64,000 bases of DNA from Anaerovorax odorimutans (GCF_024459955.1 NZ_JANFXK010000009.1:62001-126000); one strand, 5' to 3'; shown: positions 41,768 through 50,726, counted from the first letter of the stretch. The notes: generated by a model not told the origin, from the sequence alone. Numbers and translations: made by a program.

Positions 41768-44320
41768 TTACGCAAATCCCCGAGCGTCAATAAAATCGTG
41801 GAAGGTTTGTTTCCCGGCCTTGATCTTTCTCGCACGGGCCAGGAAGAGCCAAATGCTCAGCGCAGTGAAAACTATGGCAATCAAAATCAGCATAAAGTAA
41901 CATGGAAGCAGGTTTACTTCACAGCCGGAAATGGTGCTGCGGAAACCGGCTACCGTATAGCTGAACGGCAGGAACGGATTGATATCCGCCACAAAGTCGC
42001 CGGAGAGTTCGATGGGATACGTTCCTGCGGATCCCGCAAGCTGAATAATCATAAATACCAGCATAATAAAGCTTCCCACTCGTCCCAGCAGCGCATTGAA
42101 GAAATACATCAGGGACATAAAAGCCACTGCTGCCACGCAGGCCAGCAACACTGTATTTTTCCAGTCGATCGGGCTGAATCCGCAGAATTTGTGCATCAGT
42201 CCCAGCATTGCCAGGGCCATGCCGATTGCCAGAGGGTACAGGACCACTGCTTTGCTGAGCCACCAGTTAAAACCGGAGGACAGCTTGCCTCTGTACTTGG
42301 TCAGCGGATACATGAGGCAGAAGGCCAGCGCTCCTACCCAGAGGGCTACGGACATCATGTAAGCAGCCATGGCATGGCCGTTGTCCGCAACCGGGTGCTC
42401 CTCTTTTCCGTCCAGTTCGACCGGGCTTGTCATCATATCGATGGAATCATCATCAGCTTTGCTTTTCTTCACTTCTTCTGAGCCATCCGCAACGCCGTCT
42501 TTTAGTTGGGAAGTTCCGTCTTGCAGGGCCGTCAGCCCGCTTCCCAGAGTCTTTGAACCTTCGCCCAATTGATCTGCGCCGTCCTTGACCTGCTTTGCCC
42601 CGCTTTCCAAGTCTTTGCTTCCTGAATTGAGGCTGCCGGAGTTTGCCGTCAGCTTGCCCGTTCCTGCGGAAAGCTGGCCGATTCCCGCCTGCATGGTGGC
42701 TGCGCCCTGACCGATTCCTTGTGACAAGGTTCCAATCCCTGTATTAAGCGTATCTGCGCCGCTGTTGAGCGCTTTATTCTTCTCGCTGAGCGCTGTAAGG
42801 CCTGCGGAAACATTGGTTACGCCACCGGTATAGGCCTGCACACCGGGAAGCAGCTCTTGATCAACTTTCTCCTGCAGTTCTGCCGAGCCTTCCTTAAGTG
42901 CATTTGCTCCATTCAGCAGATCTGCAAGAACTTGATTAATCCCTGTACTGTCCTTAGACTGACTTTCAGTCCCTTTGGTTTCGCTGAGAGCTGATGCTTT
43001 TATATCCGCATAATCTTGATTTAGTTCTGTAGAAAGCGCCTTTATTTCTTCCAGGCTATCTCCGTTTCCGCCCGAAGCATTAGAAACCTTTCCCTTAATT
43101 TCATCCAGCTGATTTTCTACGGCGGCTACGGCATCCTTCTGTTCATCGTTCAGCTCCGTGTTTTTCAGCTTACTGAGCTCTGCTTTTGCTGAACTGATTT
43201 GTTTTTCAACATCCGGGCTGTCCGCGGCTTTATAATCTTTGATGCGTGTATTGAGTTGCCCCAGCGATTTACCAAAATCATTCAAATCCGCCTTCAGACT
43301 TTTTGTGTCCTTTTGAACGGGATTTGGGCCGCCGGACATCTGCGATTTTAATAAATTCAGACCATCGTAAAGTTTTTGACTCCCCGAAGCCATCTTGCTT
43401 ATGCCTGCCGATAATGTTTTCATGCCCTGATTGAGATTTTCATTTTGGGCTGTCAGCTTCGCGGCGCCGCTCTTTGCCTCTGTAACGACAGAGGTGTAGG
43501 CGGAAACACCCTCTTTTAGTTCGGATGAACCTTTTTTCAATTGATTGGTTCCGGTTCCGATCTCCTGCTTAAAGCGGATTACCCCCGACCCAAGTTCATC
43601 CACTCCAGAATCCACAGTTTTCACACCGGCCGTATAGGCCGCGATGCCGGTTTTCAGCTGCCCTGCGCCCTTAAACAAGTCCGTGCCTCCTGCCGACAGA
43701 GTTCCCAGCCCCTCCGTCAGCTTGCCGTTTCCGTCGATCAGCTCTTTTTCACCGTCCAGCATGGCATCCGCACCGTCTTTTGCATCGTCCATCCCTGACG
43801 CAATATCGTCCAACCCGTCAAAAACCGCTGCCGTATAGGTCTTGGAAACTTCTTCGGAAACGCTGGTTCGGATCGTTTCCATGGCTGTGTTGCACAGCTT
43901 ACTCGCAATATAGTTGGTGCCTGGGTTGGTTTTGTATTTCAGTTCCATCCGCTTAGGCGTTTCATCCATCACCGTTGAAGCGTTTGCCGAAAAATCCTTC
44001 GGTATGGTAATGGTCATATAATAGGTACGGTCCTGCAATCCTTCTTCTGCCTCCTTGGCATTTACGAAATGAAAATCCAGCGAATCATTTTCTTTCAGAT
44101 TGTCCACCAGATCCGCTCCTACAGAAAGCATCTTTTCCTGGTACATGACCGGCTGGTCCTCATTGACTACTGCCACCGGCAGTTCCGATAACCTTCCATA
44201 GGGATCCCACATGGAAGAAAGAAACGGTATGGTATATATACTTGGGATCAATAGAATCACTGCAAGCACTAACATCATGACCGGATTACGTAAAAGACCC
44301 TTTAATTCTCGTTTTATCAT
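41768..44320 (-). CDS. YhgE/Pip-family ABC-2-type membrane protein
   Basis: 850 residues. One membrane helix at the N-terminus (MMLVLAVILLIPSIYTIPFL), a ~600-residue extracellular stalk, then about five helices at the C-terminus. The N-terminal PVAVVNEDQP and the stalk full of repeats of the type L-x2-G-x3-L (TGIAAYTAGVKTVDSG; LGSGLTALQDGTSQLKDG) are hallmarks of YhgE/Pip. Relatives act as phage receptors or in ESX-type secretion and envelope export. It is divergent from a TetR gene that probably regulates it. Confidence 0.92.
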   Translation of the reverse strand: MIKRELKGLLRNPVMMLVLAVILLIPSIYTIPFLSSMWDPYGRLSELPVAVVNEDQPVMYQEKMLSVGADLVDNLKENDSLDFHFVNAKEAEEGLQDRTYYMTITIPKDFSANASTVMDETPKRMELKYKTNPGTNYIASKLCNTAMETIRTSVSEEVSKTYTAAVFDGLDDIASGMDDAKDGADAMLDGEKELIDGNGKLTEGLGTLSAGGTDLFKGAGQLKTGIAAYTAGVKTVDSGVDELGSGVIRFKQEIGTGTNQLKKGSSELKEGVSAYTSVVTEAKSGAAKLTAQNENLNQGMKTLSAGISKMASGSQKLYDGLNLLKSQMSGGPNPVQKDTKSLKADLNDFGKSLGQLNTRIKDYKAADSPDVEKQISSAKAELSKLKNTELNDEQKDAVAAVENQLDEIKGKVSNASGGNGDSLEEIKALSTELNQDYADIKASALSETKGTESQSKDSTGINQVLADLLNGANALKEGSAELQEKVDQELLPGVQAYTGGVTNVSAGLTALSEKNKALNSGADTLNTGIGTLSQGIGQGAATMQAGIGQLSAGTGKLTANSGSLNSGSKDLESGAKQVKDGADQLGEGSKTLGSGLTALQDGTSQLKDGVADGSEEVKKSKADDDSIDMMTSPVELDGKEEHPVADNGHAMAAYMMSVALWVGALAFCLMYPLTKYRGKLSSGFNWWLSKAVVLYPLAIGMALAMLGLMHKFCGFSPIDWKNTVLLACVAAVAFMSLMYFFNALLGRVGSFIMLVFMIIQLAGSAGTYPIELSGDFVADINPFLPFSYTVAGFRSTISGCEVNLLPCYFMLILIAIVFTALSIWLFLARARKIKAGKQTFHDFIDARGFA

Positions 44321-44354
44321 ACTTTAACCCCCTTATACTCGGCCTTTCCTAAAG

Positions 44355-44444
44355 TTGCTTTTTTCAACAAAACATATTATAATAGACATTGCGTTGTATT
44401 ACAAACATCATGAACACCACATTATGTCTGTTTATCGACATAAT
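44355..44444. promoter_or_regulatory. Overlapping divergent promoters and an operator
   Basis: Rightward: TTGCTT (44355-44360), 17 bp, TATAAT (44378-44383). Leftward: TTGTAA (complement of 44399-44404), 17 bp, TATAAT (complement of 44376-44381). The two -10 boxes overlap. Downstream of the rightward start lies a perfect dyad, ATTATGTC (44421-44428) and GACATAAT (44437-44444), with an 8-bp spacer, a likely TetR-family operator. Confidence 0.7.
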
Positions 44445-44526
44445 ATCCAATTTCTGTTGCTTATTATTTTGCTGAATTAAAGTCTTTTTTTTCAGTTAAT
44501 TCTGCTTATGGGAAGGAGGCATACCT

Positions 44527-45147
44527 ATGGCGCAAAAAATCGATCGAAGAATAAAAAGAACCAAGGCGCTTTTGCAAAAGAGCCTTCTGGAATTGATGAA
44601 GAGTAAACCGGTTAAGAATATCACCATTAAAGAGCTGGTGGACTTCGCGGATATCAACCGTTCCACCTTTTATCTGCATTACACCAGCGTTTACGATATT
44701 CTGGACGAGCTGGAGCAGAACCTTTTGGATCAGCTTTACCAGGTCTTTGACGACTATCCCCAAAACTATGATGAGGAGGATTCCTTTTCCTTTATCAGCG
44801 CCATGCTTCAGATCGTTTTCGATAATCAGGAAACCTGCAACATCCTCCTCAATCCCAAATACAACACCGGATTTATTGATAAGGTGCAGATCCTGCTGGA
44901 TCAAAAGGTGGCAGAGCGTCTGCAGCATATCCTGGGCAGCGATTTCAAAATTTCCGGCTACCTCTCATCCTTTTATATCGCCGGATGCATGGGCATGCTG
45001 CGGGTGTGGCAGTTTGACGAAAATCGGCCCAGCCCGGACCAGATGGCACGGATGTGCTACGGGCTGATCATGAACACCATTCAGCAGATGAAGCAGGCCT
45101 CTTCCGAAGTCTTGAGTGCCTGGGACACGGATCAGGAAACGCAGTAA
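44527..45147 (+). CDS. TetR/AcrR-family regulator of the YhgE-type gene
   Basis: 206 residues. N-terminal HTH: RIKRTKALLQKSLLELM, then IKELVDFADINRSTFYLHY. The C-terminal half resembles the TetR_C dimer domain of DhaS/YhgE-linked regulators. AAGGAGG ribosome site. It is transcribed away from the YhgE/Pip gene over a 206-bp gap with a dyad operator, so autoregulation and control of the export protein are likely. Confidence 0.9.
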   Translation: MAQKIDRRIKRTKALLQKSLLELMKSKPVKNITIKELVDFADINRSTFYLHYTSVYDILDELEQNLLDQLYQVFDDYPQNYDEEDSFSFISAMLQIVFDNQETCNILLNPKYNTGFIDKVQILLDQKVAERLQHILGSDFKISGYLSSFYIAGCMGMLRVWQFDENRPSPDQMARMCYGLIMNTIQQMKQASSEVLSAWDTDQETQ

Positions 45148-45184
45148 GCGTACCGTAACAAGCGAGCCGTCTGGCAAAAAGGCA

Positions 45185-45280
45185 AGAAGATGGCCTGATA
45201 AGAAGATCGCCTGGCAAGAAGATGGCCTGATAAGAAGATCGCCTGGCAAGAAGATCGCCTGGCAAGAAGGTGGCCTGGCG
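45185..45280. repeat. Six tandem copies of a 16-bp unit
   Basis: Consensus AGAAGATSGCCTGRYA. Copies begin at 45185, 45201, 45217, 45233, 45249 and 45265. Units with TGGCCTGATA and TCGCCTGGCA alternate at first, suggesting duplication of a 32-bp pair. It lies just after a TetR gene and at the outer edge of the left inverted repeat. Confidence 0.9.
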
Positions 45281-45590
45281 CTTTTTGCTTTAAAATTGGA
45301 GCGAAGCGGATGAAATATGTGGGTTTGCGGGTTTTATGGATTTATTTTTTGGGAATTTCCACTTAAACGTAACCAGCAAGGGCAAGAAACGTTGAAAAAA
45401 GATCCGCTTTTATCTCTCTTTTTTGATGAAAGCTCCGGAAATAGTTTATTACGTTACTATGCGAAAGGGGAGCGACCGTTTCTTCCCGGCAGAACGCAGC
45501 CCGAATACAGCAGAGAACTGAGGATAAAATGGTTTTGGATTTGCGGCCAAATTCCAATTTTGCCGGTACATCCCGCGACCATTGTCCCTA
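45250..45590 (+). repeat. Left ~340-bp inverted repeat flanking the TetR cassette
   Basis: This stretch is about three-quarters identical to the reverse complement of 48080-48420. Shared words include GGCGCTTTTTGCTTT, AAACGTTGAAAAAAGATCCGC (with neighbours), GGCAGAACGCAGCCCG and CCAAATTCCAATTTT. It continues to the point GTCCC, after which the two copies diverge. The stretch 45148-46089 holds no convincing gene. Confidence 0.85.
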
Positions 45591-45601
45591 AAGAGGCTTC
45601 T

Positions 45602-45960
45602 TGGTCGCAGGTCAAATATGAAAATTTGTGCTGGCAGCCGTTTTGGAGGCCGCAGGATCTTTGGAAAATCCGGTAACTTTTCGAGGGATTCGTTACCGGA
45701 ATTGTTTTTTTATGAAAGAAGTATGGCTCATATGAAACGCTTTTAAAAGGCAAATTACTATTTTCATTAACACGCAGCGAAAAGCTGAGTTCTTGTTGAT
45801 CTTTTTTCAAGGATACAGAGCATGAGAGCACAGAAATTCGATCGATATGAAGATTTGAACAGGAGCAAAGGCCGCAAACCTTGGAAATACCTCAACAACT
45901 GAGCCAAAATGAATCCGGTGTTGAACAAATATGCATATTGCTTAAAAAGATTTGCTTTTG
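45602..45960 (+). repeat. Dispersed-repeat copy R2
   Basis: Bases ~45602-45715 resemble 36942-37050; bases ~45725-45945 resemble the reverse complement of 50914-51140 (shared AACACGCAGCGAAAAG, CCGCAAACCTTGGAAATA and GTTGAACAAATATGCATA). A 26-codon frame at 45821 (MRAQKFDRYEDL to KPWKYLNN) is not open in the other copy. Confidence 0.75.
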
Positions 45961-46089
45961 AAGATTTCTTGATTCTAGTTTCGCGCAAGCTTCAAGACCC
46001 CGAATTGAAATAAGAAAAGGGTTGACAAGCATGGCAGGCAAGTATATTATGCAAAGTGAACACAGTTCATGTTGCAAGGAGGATGCGTA

Positions 46090-46647
46090 TTGAATCTGCC
46101 CATAACTTCAAAAGAGCAAATAATTTCTGTCTGTCAGCGCCTGGCAAAGGAAAAGGGCCTGTCATCGATCAGTATGCGTGCCGTTGCTGCCGAGTGCAAT
46201 GTATCGGTGGGTGCCATATACAACTACTTTCCTTCCAAATCAGAGCTTCTATGTGCTGCCATTGAGAGCATCTGGAAGGATATTTTTCATATGACGCAGG
46301 AACCTTTTGAATTTACGGACTTCATCGAATGTTTGTCCTGGCTGTTTGAAAGCATTCAGCGAGGGAGCCGGAAATATCCGCAGTTTCTTTCCTCGCACGC
46401 CATGGCTCTAGCGTCTGAGGATAAAGCTATCGGACAGCAGATGATGGCAAACTACTTTGTACATTTGAAAACTAATCTGGAAGAGGTGCTGAAAAACGAT
46501 ACGAAAATAAGGAAAGATGCTTTTAGCCAAAGTCTCAGTCCTGCCCTATTCGTTGACTATATTTTTCAACTTTTTCTCGCTTCGATTGTTGGCGCGAACC
46601 AAGACTATCAGGGTATTTTAGAACTGGCCGGCAGATATTTGTACTAG
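46090..46647 (+). CDS. TetR/AcrR-family regulator
   Basis: 185 residues from a TTG at 46090, placed correctly behind AAGGAGG (46078-46084); in-frame upstream starts would overlap the ribosome site. HTH: SISMRAVAAECNVSVGAIYNYF with SKSELLCAAIES. The C-terminal ligand domain is unassigned. It heads a rightward operon with three small membrane protein genes, which it most likely controls. Confidence 0.88.
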   Translation: MNLPITSKEQIISVCQRLAKEKGLSSISMRAVAAECNVSVGAIYNYFPSKSELLCAAIESIWKDIFHMTQEPFEFTDFIECLSWLFESIQRGSRKYPQFLSSHAMALASEDKAIGQQMMANYFVHLKTNLEEVLKNDTKIRKDAFSQSLSPALFVDYIFQLFLASIVGANQDYQGILELAGRYLY

Positions 46648-46724
46648 CCCGCTCTTTACAGGAGTGGGTAAAATCAGGCGTCAACATGAACGCTGTTCAC
46701 AATAGAATTAGAGAGGTTATAGTA

Positions 46725-47165
46725 ATGAAAGTAAAAAAATACAATTTATTATTGATCGCATGTTTCGTATGGCTCATTGCAGGCATTAACATCCTGCGGA
46801 TCGGTGTTGAAACCTATCATGGCTATGGAACAGCCCTCAATCTTTCGCTCTCCGCTGTTGTTTTTGCCCTCTTTTGGTTCATGGTGTTTTACAGGTTGAC
46901 CAAAAAACATACGCAGCGGATTCATTCCTATGAGGAAGAGAGGCAATTCTTCTTAAAGTTTTTCGATGTGAAATCCTTTATCATCATGGCCTTTATGATG
47001 ACGTTCGGGATACTGATTCGAACTTTAAGTTTAATGCCGGACAGATTTATCGCTGTTTTTTATACAGGGCTGGGAACCGCATTGGCTATGGCGGGAGTCC
47101 TGTTTGGACGAAACTATTTCAAATTCAGGTACAAGCTGCCGGGACAGGAGGTTCAGGAATTATGA
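46725..47165 (+). CDS. Small four-helix membrane protein
   Basis: 146 residues with four hydrophobic segments. Helices are LLLIACFVWLIAGINILRI, LNLSLSAVVFALFWFMVFY, FIIMAFMMTFGILIRTL and FIAVFYTGLGTALAMAG. No named family is certain; the layout and neighbours resemble the small protein commonly found ahead of DUF2871 genes. It overlaps the next gene by four bases (ATGA), so the three membrane proteins are likely translated together. Confidence 0.75.
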   Translation: MKVKKYNLLLIACFVWLIAGINILRIGVETYHGYGTALNLSLSAVVFALFWFMVFYRLTKKHTQRIHSYEEERQFFLKFFDVKSFIIMAFMMTFGILIRTLSLMPDRFIAVFYTGLGTALAMAGVLFGRNYFKFRYKLPGQEVQEL

Positions 47166-47578
47166 AAAAATCAATGAATGCTGCCATAATCTATTTTGCT
47201 CTCGCTATGGCGGGCGGTGTGTTTTACAGGGAGTTCACGAAATTTTATGGATATTCCGGGGCGACAACCTTGAGTGTTGTCCACACACATCTGTTCATGC
47301 TGGGCATGTTTTTATTCCTCCTTCTTGCGGTTGTCTGCAAAATCACGAAGCTGGAAAAGGAGAAGCTGTTTAGGCGGTTTTTCCTGCTTTATAACATAGC
47401 CCTCCCCTTCATGGCTATCATGCTGCTGATACGGGGAATTGTCCAGGTTACAAATACTGCCCTGGCCAGTTCATACGACAGCATGATTTCAGGATTCGCA
47501 GGAATCTCGCACATTTTAATGCTGATTTCAATGATTATGCTCCTGGTTTCTCTGAAAAAAGTATTATCCAGTAAATAG
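47162..47578 (+). CDS. DUF2871-family membrane protein
   Basis: 138 residues with four helices and the family mark VVHTHLFMLGMFLFLLLAV early and SGFAGISHILMLISMIML late. Conserved His residues in the two motifs (HTH and SH) could hold heme or metal in the membrane. Function is not established. Part of the TetR-led operon. Confidence 0.82.
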   Translation: MKKSMNAAIIYFALAMAGGVFYREFTKFYGYSGATTLSVVHTHLFMLGMFLFLLLAVVCKITKLEKEKLFRRFFLLYNIALPFMAIMLLIRGIVQVTNTALASSYDSMISGFAGISHILMLISMIMLLVSLKKVLSSK

Positions 47579-47593
47579 CGGGGGAATCTTCTG

Positions 47594-47968
47594 ATGTCAA
47601 TTTTACTTATTTGGGCAATCATCTGCATGACCCTTGCCCTGACCTTTTATACCATTGGCGTTTTTGCCGAAAGGAAGATGGGGACGCTGTTAAAGTGGCA
47701 CTGCGCTGTTTTCTGGCTTGGATTTCTTTGCGATTCCACTGGTACTACCATCATGGGGCAGCTTTCGGGAAACACGTTTAGTTTTAGTCTTCATGGAATT
47801 ACAGGCTTGATTGCTCTGCTTTTGATGGCGTTTCATGCGATTTGGGCAACGGTGATCCTCATTAAGAGGGACGATCAGGCTAAGAAAACCTTTCACAAGT
47901 TCAGCATTGTCGTATGGTCCGTTTGGCTGATCCCCTACATAGTCGGGCTTTTTATCGGTATGTTTTGA
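47594..47968 (+). CDS. HsmA-family (TIGR03987-type) membrane protein
   Basis: 124 residues, four helices. Family phrases: VFAERKMGTLLKWHCAVFWL, DSTGTTIMG, LHGITGLIALLLMAFHAIWA and KFSIVVWSVWLIPYIVG. Conserved His in WHC, LHG, FHA and HKF make heme or metal binding plausible. The same three-gene neighbourhood suggests one multi-helix complex. The family function is unsettled. Confidence 0.8.
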   Translation: MSILLIWAIICMTLALTFYTIGVFAERKMGTLLKWHCAVFWLGFLCDSTGTTIMGQLSGNTFSFSLHGITGLIALLLMAFHAIWATVILIKRDDQAKKTFHKFSIVVWSVWLIPYIVGLFIGMF

Positions 47969-48079
47969 GTTTATATTATTATGGGGCATAAACGCTGTCA
48001 TCTTATGTTGGATATTGCCAATAAGGATATTCTATCAAATGGGATATCCTTATTTTTCCTGAAATCAGAATATTTTTCA

Positions 48080-48420
48080 GGGGACCATGGTCGCTGTATT
48101 TGCCGGAAAAATTGGAATTTGGGCGCAGACTTAAAACCATTCTCTGCCCTATCCGGGCTGCGTTCTGCCAATTCCGCCAATTCGACCCAGAAAAAAGATC
48201 TATTTAGTTTCACATTGTAATGCGCTAAATTGTTTTCGGAGCTTTCTCCAAAAAAAGGAGTTCAAAGCGGATCTTTTTTCAACGTTTCTTACCCTTACTG
48301 CTTAATTTTAAGTGAAAATTTCCAAAAAATAAATCTGTAAAACCCGCAAGCCCACATGTTTCGTCCGCTCCAGTCTAATTTCAAAGCAAAAAGCGCCGGG
48401 AGGCCGGGTCATCTTCTTGT
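48080..48420 (-). repeat. Right ~340-bp inverted repeat flanking the TetR cassette
   Basis: Reverse-complement partner of 45250-45590. Together they bracket the TetR and three membrane genes (46090-47968). The stretch 47969-48662 otherwise holds no gene; its right part carries the IclR promoter. Confidence 0.85.
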
Positions 48421-48589
48421 CAGACAATTCGTAAGTTTCACGCGTATTCAACCTTGCGGCAACGCCGTACAAATTGGGTAGAATCGTATAACTTTTTACC
48501 AAATCTTGGGCGATATGATGTATAATGTACTCTATAAACTCAAGCTGTCATTCAATTATTATTTATCCCAAAACCCATTTGGAATAATG

Positions 48590-48636
48590 TATAATATGGA
48601 TAGATAGAAAAACGAAAGGAGCGTATGGTGTTTTGA
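48590..48636 (+). promoter_or_regulatory. IclR-gene leader: TATAAT box and a three-codon ORF
   Basis: TATAAT at 48590-48595 with a TG just before it; no convincing -35. AAAGGAG (48615-48621) sits ahead of ATG-GTG-TTT-TGA (48625-48636). The IclR ATG at 48663 itself has only a weak ribosome site, so the mini-ORF may take the ribosomes first. Confidence 0.4.
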
Positions 48637-48662
48637 TTTAAAGGCACCAGCAATAAAGAAAA

Positions 48663-49430
48663 ATGGGCAGTGCAACAGCAAAACCTATTCAGTCAGTCGA
48701 GCGAGCATTAAGAATCCTTGAGCAATTCACCCTATCGGAGCCAAAAATCAATCTATCGGATCTGGCAAAGAAAACCGGTTTGAAAAGAACTACTTGCTAT
48801 GGAATCGCAGAAACTTTACTGAAAAACAAATATCTTAATTATGATGAATCAACTGGCAAATACTCCTTAGGCGTTTCAAATTATATTTTAGGCCAAATCT
48901 ATGCTCAAAGTATGGAAATACGAGCCATTGCAAGTCCCTATATCAACCAGTTGGCAGAAAAATATCAAACCGCGGTTCACCTGGTCGTACCTGACGGCTA
49001 TGATGCGGTGTATATCGATAAAGTCGGTGAAACAGAATCGTTTCGAATTCTCTCCCGGGTAGGGAAACGGGCGGAACTGTTCGCTGCCGCAATCAGTAAG
49101 GTTGTGCTGGCCTATCAGGAGGAATCCGTTCTCGATCAATTGCTCAGCAAACCTATGCCACGATATACATCCAACTCCATTACGGATCCGTTTACATTCC
49201 GACAAATGTTAAATGACGTGCGCGAAAAAAAAATTGCCATAGACAACGAGGAACTCGATGTAGGACTTGTTTGTATCGCAACTCCCATTGAAAACAATAA
49301 GGGAACCTTAATCGCAGTTATCAGCGTATCCGGAATTTCCGAGAAAATGCTGGAACAGAAAAAAGCTATCGAATCTGATTTGCTGCAATGTGCTTCAAAC
49401 ATCAAGCAGACGATTGGCGATGTACTCTAA
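48663..49430 (+). CDS. IclR-family transcriptional regulator
   Basis: 255 residues. N-terminal winged helix (QSVERALRILEQFTLSEPKI; LSDLAKKTGLKRTTCYGIAE) and the IclR effector domain (VPDGYDAVYIDKV; GKRAELFAAAISKVVLAY; IATPIENNKGTLIAVISVSG). IclR proteins sense small organic acids and control catabolic operons. It is the nearest regulator to the 13-gene 2-hydroxyacyl-CoA cluster to the right, which makes that cluster a candidate target, though an Rpn gene lies between. A strong terminator follows. Confidence 0.92.
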   Translation: MGSATAKPIQSVERALRILEQFTLSEPKINLSDLAKKTGLKRTTCYGIAETLLKNKYLNYDESTGKYSLGVSNYILGQIYAQSMEIRAIASPYINQLAEKYQTAVHLVVPDGYDAVYIDKVGETESFRILSRVGKRAELFAAAISKVVLAYQEESVLDQLLSKPMPRYTSNSITDPFTFRQMLNDVREKKIAIDNEELDVGLVCIATPIENNKGTLIAVISVSGISEKMLEQKKAIESDLLQCASNIKQTIGDVL

Positions 49431-49454
49431 TAATCACTTCATTCTTATCTAATT

Positions 49455-49494
49455 ACATGCTATCACAGCAAAATATGTGATAGCATGTTTTTTC
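49455..49494 (+). terminator. Terminator of the IclR gene
   Basis: ACATGCTATCACA (49455-49467) and TGTGATAGCATGT (49476-49488) form a perfect 13-bp stem followed by TTTTTC. Confidence 0.92.
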
Positions 49495-49599
49495 TTTTGG
49501 CAGATTTTTTTCATTGTATTTGGGTAAAATTTAATTTACATTTTATTCCATTTATGTTACAATTACTTACAGTTAATATTTTCCACACATTGAAAGGAG

Positions 49600-50634
49600 G
49601 TGCTTCATATCGCACTCACATTAAAAAACGACCTTCTCTTCAAAGCCGTTTACGGCCGCGAAGATGAACGGTGTAAACAGGCATTGATTGCTGTTCTCAA
49701 TCTGATTCTGGATCGAAAGGACGATCCGATCCGTCGAATCGAGTACAAGAATCCCTTCAATATCCGGGAATTTGAAGCCCAAAAAGAATCCGTGATGGAT
49801 ATTAAGGCGGAAACCGACATGCACGAGCTGCTGGACCTGGAAATCCACCTGTGCCACGACGATGATTTCATTCCTCATAATCTGCTTTATCTGGCCGGTA
49901 TGGTTCGAGAATCCTTGGAAGCAGGGCAGAAATATGGTATGATGAAGAAAAGCATTTGTATCTTTATCGTTGATTTTGTCCTGCACAAGCAAACCGATCG
50001 GTTTGCCACTGATTTCTGGTTCATGGAACGCCGGGATACCTTTCAGTTGACGGATCTGGCCGGATTATACTATTTGGAGCTACCCAAGGTAAATCCGGGC
50101 AGAGCAAAGCCCGTCAGCCAAATGAATGAACTGGAACGATACCTGGAGTATCTCCGTTACGCCGGAGAACCGGATCAGGAAGCATATCTGGAGGAGCTGC
50201 GCAGGCAGGGCGGAAAGGAGATCGATATGACCGACGAATTGCTGCGTAAAGCCACGGCCGACGAGATTATTCGGGAACAGGCCATTGCCAGAGAAAAGTT
50301 TATTCTGAAACAAAAATCCGCGGAGAGGCGGGAGCGGCAGCTGAACGAATCCATTGAACATTTGGAAAGAAAGTTCGCGCAGGAACAGCAGGTTTACGAA
50401 GCGAGGTTAGTTCAGGAACAGCAGGCCTATGAAAAGAAACTGGTTCAGGAACAGCAGGCCTATGAAAAGAAACTGGCTCAGGAGCGGCAGGCCCGTGAAC
50501 AGCTGGAAGAGAGTCTCAAACAGGAACAAAAACGGTTGGTAAGAAATCTTGCGGCCAACGACATGTCGCCTGATCAAATCGCACAGGCCACAGGGCTTTC
50601 CCTGGAGACTGTGAAAATCCAGCTCAAAGACTGA
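49600..50634 (+). CDS. Rpn-family (PD-(D/E)XK) recombination-promoting nuclease
   Basis: About 340 residues. LTLKNDLLFKAVYG at the N-terminus, DIKAETDMHELLDLEIHL (PD-ExK core, with the D-x-E-x pattern) and FWFMERRDTFQLTD identify the Rpn/transposase_31 type. The C-terminal ~100 residues are a Gln/Glu/Lys coiled coil with three 11-residue repeats (QEQQAYEKKLV) and a short HTH-like end (DMSPDQIAQATGLSLETVKI). The start is unclear: the listed GTG abuts the ribosome site AAAGGAGG, and normal spacing would fall on a non-standard ATC at 49609. Rpn proteins are linked to RecA-independent DNA exchange and phage defence. Confidence 0.85.
   Translation: MLHIALTLKNDLLFKAVYGREDERCKQALIAVLNLILDRKDDPIRRIEYKNPFNIREFEAQKESVMDIKAETDMHELLDLEIHLCHDDDFIPHNLLYLAGMVRESLEAGQKYGMMKKSICIFIVDFVLHKQTDRFATDFWFMERRDTFQLTDLAGLYYLELPKVNPGRAKPVSQMNELERYLEYLRYAGEPDQEAYLEELRRQGGKEIDMTDELLRKATADEIIREQAIAREKFILKQKSAERRERQLNESIEHLERKFAQEQQVYEARLVQEQQAYEKKLVQEQQAYEKKLAQERQAREQLEESLKQEQKRLVRNLAANDMSPDQIAQATGLSLETVKIQLKD
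50380..50478 (+). repeat. Three 33-bp in-frame repeats in the Rpn gene
   Basis: Units start at 50380, 50413 and 50446; the second and third are nearly identical at base level (CAGGAACAGCAGGCCTATGA), and a decayed fourth follows. Each adds 11 residues of coiled coil, so the tail length can change by slippage. Confidence 0.9.
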
Positions 50635-50726
50635 TTTTATCTCTGCCGTCCGGGTGGGACCGGCATTATTTAGGCAGAAAAGAGCCTTCGGCACAGGCCG
50701 AAGACAATTATAAAAGGACCCAACTT

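Noticed and set aside
45185-45280. CRISPR array
   Set aside because: Units are 16 bp with no spacers between them and no cas genes are present.
45317-45676. 119-codon ORF inside the left inverted repeat
   Set aside because: The inverted copy has a stop after about 20 codons in the same frame, there is no ribosome site, and the translation resembles nothing known.
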